This document shows, piece by piece, positions 23,360-35,500 of a stretch of 64,000 nt of DNA. The stretch lies in NCBI GenBank assembly GCA_022592435.1, contig JABYQS010000006.1, positions 248,001-312,000 on the forward strand, read 5' to 3'. The position numbers and the translations under genes were made by a program. Source of the stretch: Cerioporus squamosus (Eukaryota > Basidiomycota > Agaricomycetes > Polyporales > Polyporaceae). Under the pieces are notes generated by a model. The model made no database searches. It had not been told where the DNA came from and saw only the letters and a list, made by a program, of their open reading frames with translations. How positions within the stretch are numbered: the stretch's first letter is position 1; every line of letters starts with the position of its first letter.

Positions 23360-23779
23360 CTACATAACTTGTAATCTACAGCATTCCCTCAAATTCTCAG
23401 CTAGCCCATTGTTCCAAGTCCCAATCCCAGTCTGCGAACACTCTCGAGTTCTCCCAGAAGGCTGGACCTTCTCTTCAGCCAGCAGAGTGCTTCTACGGCT
23501 AGATAGCGCTATTGGAAGTCCGTCTATTTTAGACTCTAGAGCATCTTCTCCGCAGCAGCGGGGCAAAGGCGGAATTCCTTTTGGGCGATCCTCTCCGCGT
23601 AATATCTGAGATGTCCGAGATACACTGAAGACTTGGAGACTCGGACATTGCAGCCACTGAGTGACCATAACAAGTCCTGTCCGCATGTTCTCATCCTGCA
23701 AGCTTTTGAGTAGTATCTCGAGCTGTTCAGGATGGATTGAAGTCATTGTGAGTAGTTGTACACAGTTGGAGTGCTGCAC
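23360..23779 (-). CDS. hypothetical 139-aa frame in unit 2
   Basis: Copy of the 9955-10374 frame, intact, with a handful of changes (for example D5N and R9Q near the start). Its possible upstream exon is damaged here by a ~14-bp deletion near 24054. This argues against a functional multi-exon gene in this unit. Confidence 0.25.
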   Translation of the reverse strand: MQHSNCVQLLTMTSIHPEQLEILLKSLQDENMRTGLVMVTQWLQCPSLQVFSVSRTSQILRGEDRPKGIPPLPRCCGEDALESKIDGLPIALSSRRSTLLAEEKVQPSGRTRECSQTGIGTWNNGLAENLRECCRLQVM

Positions 23780-24548
23780 CTCAGGGAAACATGAGCAGTC
23801 GGCCTAGCCCATGCAAATGCTAGTAGCGCTGCATCAAGGGATTCCGAAGCATCCCAGCGGCGGGTATCCAGGTACAGCTTCCAATGCTCTGATGACCTCA
23901 GTGCTTCCTGCGTCTAGCCCGAGTACTATTTTGGGCTCATTGGGCTTCTCATTGCCAAAGACCCTGAATGTCGTCTCATGGATATTCCCAGAAGGCTTGG
24001 CTTGCAACATGTCCATGCACTCATGAGAGTAGCTGTATAGCAGAACATGAGCTAGACTGAATGAACATTAATGTGTGCAAGGTAAAGCACAAGGTCCTCT
24101 TCAGGTCACACTGAGACAGGCAGTTTCCCATGCATTCTCTGCCACATGGCACCCGAGCGGAGAGAACAGCATTGAGATTCAGAACGGTTAGCTGAGACCA
24201 TCTGAGATCCAGATAATTGAAGCAGCATGTCCGATCAATAGACTGTCTAGACTTGCACGGCAGACACTACAGCACGTCCTTCGCCAGTGGCACAACATCG
24301 GACTCCGCACCTGAAGTTTGAACAAATAAATGAATGTACTGAACATGTTCTGTATGATACACCGACATGCACAAACCGCAGCATGAAGGCTTCATGACTC
24401 CTCATACAGGAAACGGAAACAATGGCCCGATCGACACACATCGCGACAGTGATGACATATCGAAGCTGTCGCGAGATGAAGCCCTCGACAGGCTTCGCAA
24501 CTTGAAGATTGTCGGCAGTCTTGGTAAGTTAACCCGGTCCAAGTCTGT

Positions 24549-25308
24549 ATGATCGATTCCCTGGTGCAGTGTGCTTATCTGTCCGTTATTGGATAGCGGA
24601 GTCTTCGAGGAAGGGTCGTCAGCATGCATTGGGAGGAGCACGACTATGTCGACTGCATGGTCTGCCACGAAGTCAAGATGCTGCAGGGATGGGCCGGCAC
24701 ACATCCCGTTCGGAGAGCTCTGCCGGATTCGAGGCGGCGCAGCACCGTTCAGAGAGCTCCTCGTGCTCTGGAATGCGGGCATACAGCGATGGCGCGATGT
24801 CACACCGCAGGACCTGCGAAATGCAGAGCTCGATCACCGAATTGTCCTGCCAAGCACCCCCGTTCCTCCGCGACCACAGGGCGGGTCTGCTCTGCACACC
24901 AACGCGCAGTGGGTCGTCGGCACGCTCACGATGCATGTCACCATGCCCGCCATGATACGCTGCAAGATGCCACTGCCCGATGGTCACACGGAGAACAAAT
25001 CAGCGCAACCGAAGAAGCGTCGCTGCCAGAAGAAGCCTGCGGACGACAGTGCAATCTCAGGACCCTCCGCAAAGCGTCGCCGCCGTGACAGGCCTCCCAA
25101 GGACGAGCCGTCCACGCTGCGTCTCCGGCTGGGGCAACGCTCGGGCAACAACATGGTCCGAGTCCGTCGCTTCTGCAACGCAAAGAACGGGGTGAAGACA
25201 CCGCAGTGGATTCACGACGACAACTCCGCTCCGGGTGGATACATCGTCCTGCCGAGGGAGCTCGGGCAGGCATTAGAGGAGTGCCAGTGCAGTGCAGTGC
25301 TGGACTAA
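24549..25308 (+). pseudogene. frameshifted copy of the hypothetical basic protein (unit 2)
   Basis: Same sequence as 11157-11915 but with one extra G at 24691-24693 (GGG where unit 1 has GG). The N-terminal ~46 codons and the remainder are therefore in different frames. The downstream part remains open from about 24694 to the stop at 25308. The extra base lies in a G run, so a consensus error is possible. Confidence 0.55.
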
Positions 25309-28300
25309 CATATGAGTGTTATCATTGCGTGTAGTTTACAGAGCAGTATGGCGAGCTCTTCCCTGCAGTTCGCAGCGCAGCCCGCTGAAGTTCTGTCGCC
25401 GGAACAAGGCTACTAGCGAGGCTGGTAAGAGCCATGGGCGGCCGCCCAATAGGGCACTCTGCAGTGCACACCGAACGGCCGCCCAAGGCTAATTCTTCTC
25501 ACTTCCTGCGCAAATTCTCGGGCAGTGCAGGGGCGGTCAGAAGCCGTCAACCCGTTCTGGGTTAGCGAACTTCGAACGGGATGCGGGATTCTGCCGAACA
25601 AACAAGGACAACGCGGGCGACGGCCGCTGTCCACGCTTTCCCTCACGCCCTCGCTCTCTCTCTCATCCCCTCTATGCTCACCGACCACCCCAACAAGTCG
25701 GCGCGCAATGTCTCTTCAACCTAGAACATATTCAATGTGAGTACTCACCTCGCTGTTGCGTCGCAGTCTGGATACGCAGACTCAGAAGGACACGATCGCT
25801 TCCGAAGTCGTGTCATTGCTGGCGAAGCCGCTACTTGTGGCTTGACGCGAGACCGTGGCATGTCTGCCTCAGAACAGTGCGCTGCAGGCAGCCTACATGC
25901 CTTCGTTCTGCTTTCAGAGATGTCTGAGTGGTGTGCGGTGGTGTGCGGCCGAGCCTCTCGGGAGGCACATACATGCCAGCAGGCTGTGGATGACGTGTTG
26001 CGCAAGATCGCTAGAACCGCGCCAGGCGGGGTGGGCGTTGCCGCTTGGTGCCTGCCATGCTTGTTTACCTGAGTTGGACATGGTAGCTGACTCGTCTCGT
26101 CTCATGGAGACTGTGCATGTTTGATTTGTTTCTCTTGCCTGTTGTACGACACCGCAACGCAGCTGCTGCGGCTGTGTGGCCGGCTTCAGCTTGTCTTCGT
26201 GGCTTCTAGTCTCCTTGCTGACACTAATCCCTCAGTAGGTCGACTGAGAAGCTTCTAGACGTGGAGTGTATCGCGCTTCGCAGAGCGAGCGTCGTCGCTC
26301 GTGGCGGTTTCCGGTGAGTGCTCACGAGCGTTAGTGTTGCCTTCTTCGGAACGATGACCTCACGCATTCCAGCGCGCGCGGCGCCGAGTCGCGACTTATC
26401 TTCGGCCTTCAACCTCTAAGCTTCAAGACGCGCCGGCGGCTCCTCAAGTCCTAGACGGCAGCAAGTACAACATCGGCAAGCGTCCTACAGACAAGATCAC
26501 CAGAGAGTGCCGGCGTGAAGTGAGCTACGCAGAACATGCAGTAGGGCTGGCCTCGGGACGGTACTCACCTTCGCGGTTGATTGTCAGCTTGCTAGACTAA
26601 GCAAGGGACAGACGAGCTCGGACGAGGACTCGGGCTGAAGAAGGGGCCGGCGAGAGAGACAGTGGTGAGTGCGCTTTTGAGTAGCGTCCTTGGACTCAAG
26701 CTGACCTTGGCGCGTAGTCGAGCAGCTGTAGCTGTCTGGACCGTGCAACTGACCTTCAAGCCCCTCGGACGTACAGGACGGGATGAACGAGTGCATTAAG
26801 CGAGCCAGGAAGGCGAGATCTCCGAGGGAGACAGCAGCAGAGGTGCGCACTTGATGGAACAGTCAAGCAGCCTCTCCGAACTCATGTTCTTGTATAAATA
26901 GCAGCAGCCGTCTCGACAGGGCGCAAGAAGAAAGCTGGAGAGATGTTTGGAGCCCTAGGACGAGTCCCAGAAGGTGCATAACGGGCACGTGTGACCGACT
27001 TCGTGATGGATGGTGGGTATCAGCTTCTTCGATGTGCGCCGGCGGCGGTCTGAGCTTTTGAAAGGCACGGCGGACAGCCGCATAGGGTACAGACAAGCAG
27101 CACGGACGCACAAGAGTGTCCCTCTTCTTACTCGCCTTGTAGCCTGGCCGCGTCCGCGTCGTGGATTCGCCGCCAGTCGCTGCTCGCTGCGCACGGCCGC
27201 CGAGCTTCACTGGCAGAAGTCGAGAGAGGCGAGAGGCAGGAAGGTGGAGGAGGAGGAGAAGAAGACTCAGGGCCTGCGATAGACCGAGGGGCTTTATAGC
27301 GAGAGGGCACTCCGAGACTCGCTGTTCTCGAGTGCGGACATGAGCCCACAGCAGGATGTCGTGACGTCACGGGTGGCCTTGGTATTCGGCAGCGCTTGGG
27401 CGGAGACCTCTCCTCTCGCGAGAGCTGCGCAGGAGCTTCGACTGCGACGGAAGCGTGCATGAAGGTGAGTTCTTCTGGCCAAGCTCTTTGGTCCGCTTGA
27501 TGCTCACGGAGTCAGTCATGCAGCTTCGAGCTGATCTCTTTCGCCACCCACTGTGTCCTCGGCGCAAGCTCGCAACGCTGCCAACGATAGCTCGCGTCCG
27601 GCCTGGACTTCCTGTACACCGGGAGCTCAAGATGTTGCGACGAACACGACGCTGACGGGCGGAGGAGAGTTGGGATGGAGTTCAGCTGGAGATGGCGGCG
27701 GCGCGCATACGGTACGCAAAGTGTTCTATGTCGCCGTCGAGACACTTCGTCTGCAGCATAAGCAAGATGAAATGAGAGAGAAGATCCGGGAGAACGGCGA
27801 GAAGATCGAGAAGTTGCAGAACGTGAGTCGTCCGGGGCTGTGCGATAACCGGTTACAGGATCTTGCGTACTCACCCGGCGCAGTTCAGAGGGCGATGGGA
27901 CGAACGTCCGGGACTCCGGGCTGCATCTCGGACGTGGTGTGCGGCAGGTAGCCTCGTGGTGAGCGACTGCTGCGCACATGGCGAAAGGTCGGGCAGGAAA
28001 CGCAAAACGCGCCGGTTCTGCGCTGCTTCCCTCATGGCCGGCAGGTCGGTAAGTTAACCTTCGTACCTTCTTCTTGCGAGAGCTAACGATGATATCTAGG
28101 ACAACATCCTTGGGAACGGAGTAGCAGGCAGTCCGTCGCTGCACGGTCACTGCTCTTGATGCCTTCCTGGCTAGATGTTCGCAGGTGAGTGCTCGGGCCA
28201 TTTCTCGAGCGCACAGAGCCAGCTTACCGAGCTTGCGATGCAGCCGCTCGAGCGACAGGGCTGCTTGCAGGCACTCCGGACAGCGAGCGAACTCGGCAGC

Positions 28301-29134
28301 AGGCCGGGCAGTCTCGCCGCTTGCTTTTCGTCGCGTAGGTCAGTAGTGTCGAGCTCTCTTCCGGCATAGTCTACAGAAGCACTCACTGTCTTGCTTTCAC
28401 AGTTCCTGGCCCGCTGTTCGAGTGATCCGACCGCGGGCGCGCTCTGGCAGCGGGAGCATCTCGCCGGCGACGGCTCAAAGGCTGCGTGCGCACTGGCATG
28501 TGCGTGCTGCGACGTGGATGGACTCGGAGCGTCGGCGCGAATCGAGCGTGCGGACGAAGCGAGGTGAGTGTTCGTCGAAGCTGTTGTGCGCGGCGCGGGC
28601 AAGCGGCAGGTTTCCGGCACCATTGAGCTGCGAGAGGCGAGGGCGCGGCAAAGGACTCAGGAGATCTGGGCGAGTTTCCAGTCGGTTCACGTGCAGTCCG
28701 AGCGAACACTGACATGCATGTCCGGCAGAGGTTGCAGGGGACGTCTTGCGGGCCCTAGTCTGCGCACACTTCGAATGTGCCCGCGAGAGCGTGAGGGCGA
28801 GGGGCGCGGAGAGGTCGGGAAGGCGCGAGGGCGGCGAGAGCGGGAGAAGGCGGGCGGGATTTCGAGCGACGGCGGCAGGTCGGATAGCGTACTTGTGTCG
28901 TAGCGCAGTGAATGTGAAGCTTGCAGCGAGCACAGACATACCAACGCCGGCGCAGTCCAGACATACGGGGAGAACGAAATATATTTCTGGGCTACTGTAC
29001 ATGCTGTCTCTCTATCCTCGCCCGCGCTCCCCCGCCCTCGCCCCGTACTCCCTCTGCCTGTCGTAGGTGCGCATAAGAAACCGTCTTCTGCTGCAACAGG
29101 CATAGTCCCCCGCCCGTCCGCCCCGCCGCCGCCA

Positions 29135-30469
29135 TCACTTCGCCCGGCGCCGCTCCGGGCTGCCTCTCCGCCGGCTCGACGATGCAGTCGGTGTCTCATA
29201 TCGAGCAGCAGGAGCGTTGCCCGCCGCCGCAGAACCCGACCCAGAGCCTGACGCTTGAGCCTGATTGGATTCTGACAGGGACGGCAGGGAGGCTTTGCGG
29301 CCTAGCCTGCGCGTTTGTGGCGGCGACACGGGCTTCAGTCCTGAAGTAGACTTCTGAACACGCAAACTCCCCGGCTTGGCAGCCAGGAAGGTCATGGTGG
29401 ATGGCGACTGGACAGCTTGGCTGTACGTCTGGGAGCGCAATGGCTGTGCAGTCCTGCTGGAAGGAGGGGAGGCGGGAGGAGCGGTGATCCGACGCAGTTG
29501 CGACATGGAGGAGATGGGTGGGTTGTTGGGTGACCTCGCGCGGTCTCCGCTCTTCACGCGCGATGGCGGGCGGAGCGCGGCAGGCGGACGGGGAGGTGCG
29601 CTCTTGCTGCGCGAGGAGGCAGTAGATCGCATGACTGTCTGCGCGTTCTGAAGCAGGCGACTCGGACTGAGCTCGGTCTCGTTGTCGATGACCAGCCCGA
29701 TCTCGAAGTCGTCCTCCGGATCAGGACTGACGACCTTCACCCTGTCGTCGGCGAAGGCAGTCTGCTTCTTGAGCTCGAGGATCTTTCCGAGCTTCTTCGC
29801 GCCGCTGCCCGACTCGAAGAGCCCGTTGGGGACGTCCAGACCTTCCAAGATGTCATCCTCCTCGTCCTCCTCCTCTGTCTCCGTCTCTGGGAGGGACGCC
29901 GAGGTGTAGTTGGATGATGGGGAGTTGTCAGCGAAACCGAAGGTGGAGTAAGCATCGGAAGACTGGGAGGATGAGGTCTGGTCCTTGTCGCCCCACTCGA
30001 GGGAAGACTTGGAAGTGCGGTGTGCGAGGGATAACGGTCGGAGGGAGAGAGTGGTGAGATCGGATGGAAGCGCGAAGCCGTCTTCGAAATCCTCGTCAAT
30101 AGGACTCGGGGGCGGCTTGGGGGCGGCGGGCTTGGGGAGAGCGGCGACCTTGATGGTCGACACGCCCTCCTCGTCTTCGTCGTCGTCGAGGGAGGGCGAG
30201 GGCGGGGGACGGATGGTGAACATGCGGGAAGCATTGTGGGAGGGACCTGACCTTGCGGCGATGCCCTGGAGGACCATCTGTGCTTTGGCCCCGCCCGTCT
30301 TTCCCAGGTCCATCTCCATGTCCCAGTACTCGTCGTCGTCCTTGTCCGACTCTGCGTCCGAGGCGTGGATGGGGTCGCCGTCGGGGAAGTCGAAGTCGGC
30401 GTCGGGCCATTCCTCCTTGGGGAGTACGATGGTGGGAGCAGGGATGGTGGTGGTCATAGTGGTGAACAA
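29135..30469 (-). pseudogene. truncated byr4 copy, unit 3
   Basis: A 444-aa frame with the same predicted protein as the unit 2 truncated copy: Byr4 residues 1 to ~430 plus the foreign arginine-rich tail. The copies differ by a synonymous-type change near 29189 and otherwise share the variants that separate them from the intact gene. It lies next to functional nrde2 and so occupies the expected position of the ancestral byr4 locus. Confidence 0.85.
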
Positions 30470-30850
30470 TAGCCTAGTAGATGCACAGTATTACGCCCGT
30501 AGACGGCAGGATTAGGATGGGGCTGTCGAGTAGGATTCAGAGAGACGAGGGAGCGGAAGTGACTTATTGGCCCTGCATGGAGACAGATGGGGCGGCGAGA
30601 GAGCGAAAGACAAAGACAAGGGCCGGGTACGCCTGGCGGTGGCGAGATTGCGGGGGCGGCGAGGCTTGTTGTGGCAGAGAAAATGGCGGGGCCTCGAGGC
30701 GTGGACGATGCAGGCGGCGAGGAGGTGCAAAGCAGGTGTGCAAACAGCGTTGCCGGTGGGAATTGCAGGACCGAGGCTCTTGTCGCCACTCCGCTATCCA
30801 AAGGCGCCCAAACACTCCGCGCACAAACACACCACAACACACGTGTATCC
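29175..30850. repeat. tandem segmental duplication, unit 3 (partial, ~1.7 kb)
   Basis: The third copy covers only the byr4 5' part and its upstream region. Similarity to units 1 and 2 breaks after the GTGTATCCC near 30848. A ~62-bp stretch unique to this copy follows, then weak similarity resumes (CTTCGTCGTCG near 30918) before the native nrde2 3' flank. This is therefore the copy contiguous with functional nrde2. Confidence 0.85.
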
Positions 30851-31349
30851 CAATACTTGCCCGATCAGGTAAGCACCTGTAAGCAATCAATATTTCAATA
30901 GACTACGGACCTCTCGCCTTCGTCGTCGATTTGTGGCGGCGGATTGTGTGTACAGTAAGAGCGGAACATGACGGGGAAGGGCAAGGGGCGAGGGAAGTCG
31001 AGGGCGAGCTGTCATTGCATGAGGTCCTCCTCATGGGACCTCGATGGCACTCTTCGCCGTGGCACAGCTGCTGTTCAAGTTCTTGCCATGTACTTATGTT
31101 CGTGCAATGTCTACCGGATCACACTTACTGCTCGCAAACGGGCTTGGTACATATATGATATGTCGTCCTCTTACACGAGCGATGCCGTCCGGGACGATAC
31201 ATCGATATGGGCGCATAGATTGAAGGGCACTAATCGTCGTTACATCGGCGATCCGACGCACTTCCTTCCGAAGACGAGACCTCCGTGAACCACATCGTGT
31301 TCTCGTTCGACCACCGCTATCGATGAGTCAGTGACGAAACGCACCAGTG
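30851..31349. other. native nrde2 3' flank
   Basis: The ~62 bp from about 30849 to 30910 are found only here. After that, short similarity to 4252-4290 resumes. Small plus-strand frames (30931-31288) have no recognisable motif. Probably nrde2 3' UTR and intergenic DNA. Confidence 0.5.
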
Positions 31350-34300
31350 TCAGCTAAACGGCATCAGACGCCGCAACTCCCGAGCGTTGTGTTCAATCTC
31401 GTCTCCCTCGTCCTCGTCCTCCGAGTCCACCTCTGCCTTTACCTTACTACCATCCTCTACCTCCCCAACCACCTCATCGAGGGCCACCCGCATCCGAATC
31501 CCCCGCTCTGACATCGTGTCGCCGAACTGATTCAGCTCCCGCGCCTCGAACACCGTCCGCAGGGGCCCAAACGCCAGTAGATACAGCTCTGCGTGTAGCC
31601 GGAGATGAATGAGCGTCGTTCATCTGATGCACCACATCACCCACCTTTCACGAGCGAACATTCCGTTATCGCACGGTACACCAGCTTCTTCGCCCGCTCG
31701 AGCTGCCCCGCCCGGATCTCGAACGCGACATAGAGCTTCCACAGAATAGCACTCCCGCGCGTCCTGCAAAGCAAATAACGATCAGCTCAGCCAGCGGCGA
31801 ACCCGAACGCGAGAGAGCAAACGAACGCACCTGTCATCTTCTACGGCAGCAGCAAGCCCGTTTCGGACGCGTTCCACCTCCGCTTCCCAGCGTCCCTTCT
31901 CCCAGTTCGCAACCCACACCTCCGCCACCCGCCTCGCGACCCCTTTCTCCTTCCCCGTCCCCTCGCTCGTCGTCTCGCCCAGCATAGCGCGCACCCGCCC
32001 CCAGATGCCCTGCCCCTTCTCCGCTTCCAGGAACATGCCCATAATGGCGGTGTTGCTCGGGTACACCTCCACCGCCCGCTCGACGCGCTCCCGCAGCAGC
32101 GCGGGCGGCGTGGGGTTCTTCAGAATCGCAGCATGATTGTACAGCAGAGCGAGCGCCGCCACACTCAGGCTCTCGTGCGCGGGCGTGCCCGGCTGCAGCG
32201 CATCGAGATACGAGTCGAGCAGGGCGAGGGCCGAGTGCGGGGAAGACGACGTGAGCAGCTCCAGGAGCCCGGCTATCTTGATCCACGGTTCGCGTTCCCG
32301 CCAGGGGGCTTGCAGCAGCTCTTGAGTCAGCAGCGACTCGAAGTGGCGCTTGGCCCGTAAGAGCGCGATCCCGCCTGAGCCTGCGACGCCGGAGGCGCGT
32401 ATGATGACCTGCTGCGCGACGTCGGCGTTGCGTGCGAGCCACTCCATTTGCGCCCAGTCCCACCAAAGGGCGCCCGCTCCGGGACGGCTCTGGTGGGAGG
32501 CGATGAGGATGGTTTGGTAGACCTTCCGTGCATCGTCTAGCCGACCGCGAAGGCATTCCAAGCGTGCATGGGCCGCCCAGTGAGGCAACGACTCGCGTGC
32601 GTTGGCAAGCAGAGCCTTCGAGACCTTCACTGCGCTGCACATCCTCATCAGATAGGGTTGAGAGTAAGACACTGACGAGACATACCTCTTGAGGTTGATA
32701 GCGGCCTCGAAGGCCAGGCTGAGGACGTCCCAATCGGCGTCGTCAGCCCCTAACCTACAGTGCCTGAAGATTCCCCGAACGAGGCCAGCATCAACGCCGC
32801 GTACATCTTCACTTGTCCACATCGTCCACTTGCTTGAGCCGAGGACGTCTAGCGGGGCAATGGTCTCGTAGCCCCAGTTCTTGACCGGGCCGAACCCACT
32901 CCCGTATTCCCTCTCCCGTCCTACGAGCACTCCCGCCTGTGCGTCAGCAGTGATGCGCTTCGCGGCACCATCAGCAGGGAACACAGAGGCCAGGTACGAC
33001 GGGGAGACCAGGTGTGAGCACGCCCAGCGGTCGTCTGTATTGTCCTCGGGGCGCTCCGACAGAGATGCCACGAATCCAGGAACCTGCAGACCCACAAAGG
33101 CAAGCCAGATGCGGCGGAAGACGTCCTTGGCGCGGCGGGTGCGCAGGGACAGCAGGAACGGCCGGATGTCAGGCAAGATGACGACCGTAAGCGGATCGGC
33201 ATTCTCGTCCTCTTCGACAGAACGGAGAGAGAGGGTACGCGTGCGGTCGGCCAGAGTCTCGGAAGCTGCCCACTGCGAGTACAGGTCGGAGCCACGAGGC
33301 TCTGCTTCGCCGCGCTTGCTCGGCGGAGGTGGTTGCGCTGGCCGTCCTGAGGCCTCCCAGGCTGCCCAACCGGATGCGCCGGGCTCGCCGAGGCGTGGAA
33401 CATCCGAGTCCCAAAATTCATCTAGAGCGTCCAGCTGGTCGTCCAGTGATCTCTCGGAGAGCTTCGGTGGCATGCAGAATAGCCTACACGACATAAGCAT
33501 ACGACAGTAAGCTTACACAGACGGCACTCACATCTCGGCTTGAGCTTGAAAGATAGCATTGGCTCGCTCCACATATCCTACCAAGCGCAGCTCAGTCTCC
33601 ACAGTTGTTCGCGAACGAGCTCACTAGAAACCACCCACCTGCATCTCGCAATGCGACCGCGACTCGCCACATAACTCTCAGTTGTCCGACTTCGTCTCCC
33701 CGCCGCGCGAGTGCCTTGATGGCGCGAGTTGCATCGCCAGCGAGTCTCTCTGAGATGTCATCGACGTTCTCATCGACGGTCCGTATCCTCCAATCCAACC
33801 ACGCCAGCCAGATCTCCACGTCGTCCACCTTAACGGCCTCTTCCCACTCGCGGCTGAGCTTGCTCGGTTCCCATCGTTCCTCGCCCGCCCTCAAGTACTT
33901 CAGGCGCAGGGTCTTCGAGCGCGCATTGTTTGGGTGCGCTTTGAGGGCGTCGGCAAGGACAGAAAGGCCGATATCAGCGCGAGCCGCGCTGGCGTTCTTC
34001 TGCGTTATAAGGACCGTCGCAGTGTTATGCGCGTGCAGGGCGAGCCAAGATGGTATGTCCTGAGGATTCGCGTCAAGCTTTGCCCGAAGGGACACGATGG
34101 CAGCTTGACGGGCTGTCGTAGGTGTCGTGCCGGTGTCGTCTTCCGAGCTCGCGCTCTCTTCGGAGACGTCAGACTCATTGGAGTCGTAGTCCTGTTTCGA
34201 GAGCTCTATCTCGCGGTAACGCTGGTCATCGGTTCGTGGACGGTTCGTCGATATGCGCAGGAAGCCGTCGACTTCACTGTACTTGTACTTGTCATCTGAG

Positions 34301-35080
34301 GATGCCAGTAGACGGCGTTTGGGTTCGGCAGCGAGCAGACGGCGCGAATGAGAGTCCGTAAGTGTGGGCATCTGTATGGAGAGCTCACTTCAGCACGCCG
34401 CCAAATGGTAGAATACATCAGACAGCCAACATACCCTGCGTCTGCCAAACGGCGCGACTTCGACGCCTCCTCGTCCTCGGTGTACGACGGACAATGCAGG
34501 ACTGAGGCCGAGAACCTTCCGCCCCCCTTACGTTTCGTTAGTTGTCGCTGGCACGAGCTATGGACCACTTACAATCAACCAGGCGGTACTTTGGCACGTC
34601 TCCTGCGTACAGCCCACCATACCGCACGTTCAGCGGGTCGCCCTTCCGGTCCGTGTAGTACACCAACCCTTCCCTCGCGCTGGGCCGCACCGTCTCCTCC
34701 TCCCTGTGCCGACGGTCCTCCTCCAGCTTCCTCCTCTCATCGTCGATCGCAGTGTAATCATAGTCGTGGCCGTCGTGTCTCGTACGAGAACGGGAACGAG
34801 GCCGACTTCTGCGCCGCGCACCTGTGCTGTCCTCCCGCTCCCTGTGCTTGTGCTTCTTCTTCTTCCTCTCGCTATCACCATCCCCATCTCTGTCCGCCTC
34901 CCTCTTAGACTTCTTGTGGTGTCTTCGCTCCTTCTCCTTGGACTTCTCACTCTCTTTGTCGTCCCGGGAGGAACTGGCAGGGCGAGTACTAGGGCCGGGA
35001 TCAAGATCGGGGAAGGACGAGAATGTGGGCGGAAAGGAGGAGAATGATGGGGCAGACATGGACCTCGTAGATGAAAACAA
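31350..35080 (-). CDS. nrde2: NRDE-2 family protein (half-a-TPR RNA-surveillance factor)
   Basis: NRDE2 (Nrl1 in fission yeast) partners an Mtr4-like helicase in nuclear RNA surveillance and splicing control. The N-terminus (start 35080 or in-frame ATG 35059) is a Lys/Arg/Asp/Ser-rich disordered region (KSKEKERRHHKKSKRE) followed by DRKGDPLNVRYGGLYAGDVP, a block typical of the family. After an acidic stretch (SNESDVSEESASSEDD) come helical HAT-like repeats: SWLALHAHNTATVLITQKNA, IWLAWLDWRIRTV, ALWWDWAQMEWLARNADVAQ, ILWKLYVAFEIRAGQLERAK. The C-terminus ends RELRRLMPFS. Several introns split the gene, near 34540, 34370, 33600, 33500, 32680, 31770 and 31600. The frame is continuous across the exons inspected. 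A decayed copy of its 3' end lies in each amplified unit. Confidence 0.85.
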
Positions 35081-35500
35081 TGGAACTCAAGCCGGAAGTC
35101 GACCTGAAGCCCGGCGGACGCCACCTCGCGGCCGCGGGTGATAGCTGAGTCGTAGAAGGTCCAAACGTAAGCAAGACGGTGGTACCTGGTGGTACTGAGA
35201 CTGTTACTGCAATAGCCAAGCGCCCGTGATGCCCGCGGGCCTGTATTCTGATTGGCTTGGAGCCGCTTGATGGTAAACCGAGAGTGCTCGCGAGTCGCGA
35301 CAACTTGCTCAAATCGGGAGCCCAAGCGGGTCGCAAAACGCTGATCTCGTAGGTTTATTGAAGGTAGCCTCTAGTGACGTGTACACATTTGCGAGGACGT
35401 GGGTATAGGGAGAGCATACATGGTGGACAGGAATCATTGCATCCGCGCAAAGCCCAGCAGCAGAACTCGGGAGCCACATACTGATCCATGTCACCCCCAC
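35081..35500. other. intergenic between nrde2 and P450 1
   Basis: nrde2 upstream region and P450 3' flank, both minus-strand genes. No gene or clear promoter element recognised. Confidence 0.5.

Larger units (their letters stand above)
15782..29174. repeat. tandem segmental duplication, unit 2 (~13.4 kb)
   Basis: Second full copy of the 2576-15781 unit. It is 187 bp longer, mainly because of the MITE-like insertion at 17401-17599. Its left junction interrupts byr4 exon 1, as does the left junction of unit 3, so the two truncated byr4 copies share the same foreign 3' tail. Confidence 0.95.

Noticed and set aside
2576..29174. The 13-kb unit as a giant transposon
   Set aside because: No terminal inverted repeats, target duplication, transposase, reverse transcriptase or tyrosine recombinase was seen. 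The unit ends lie inside byr4, as expected for a segmental tandem duplication.
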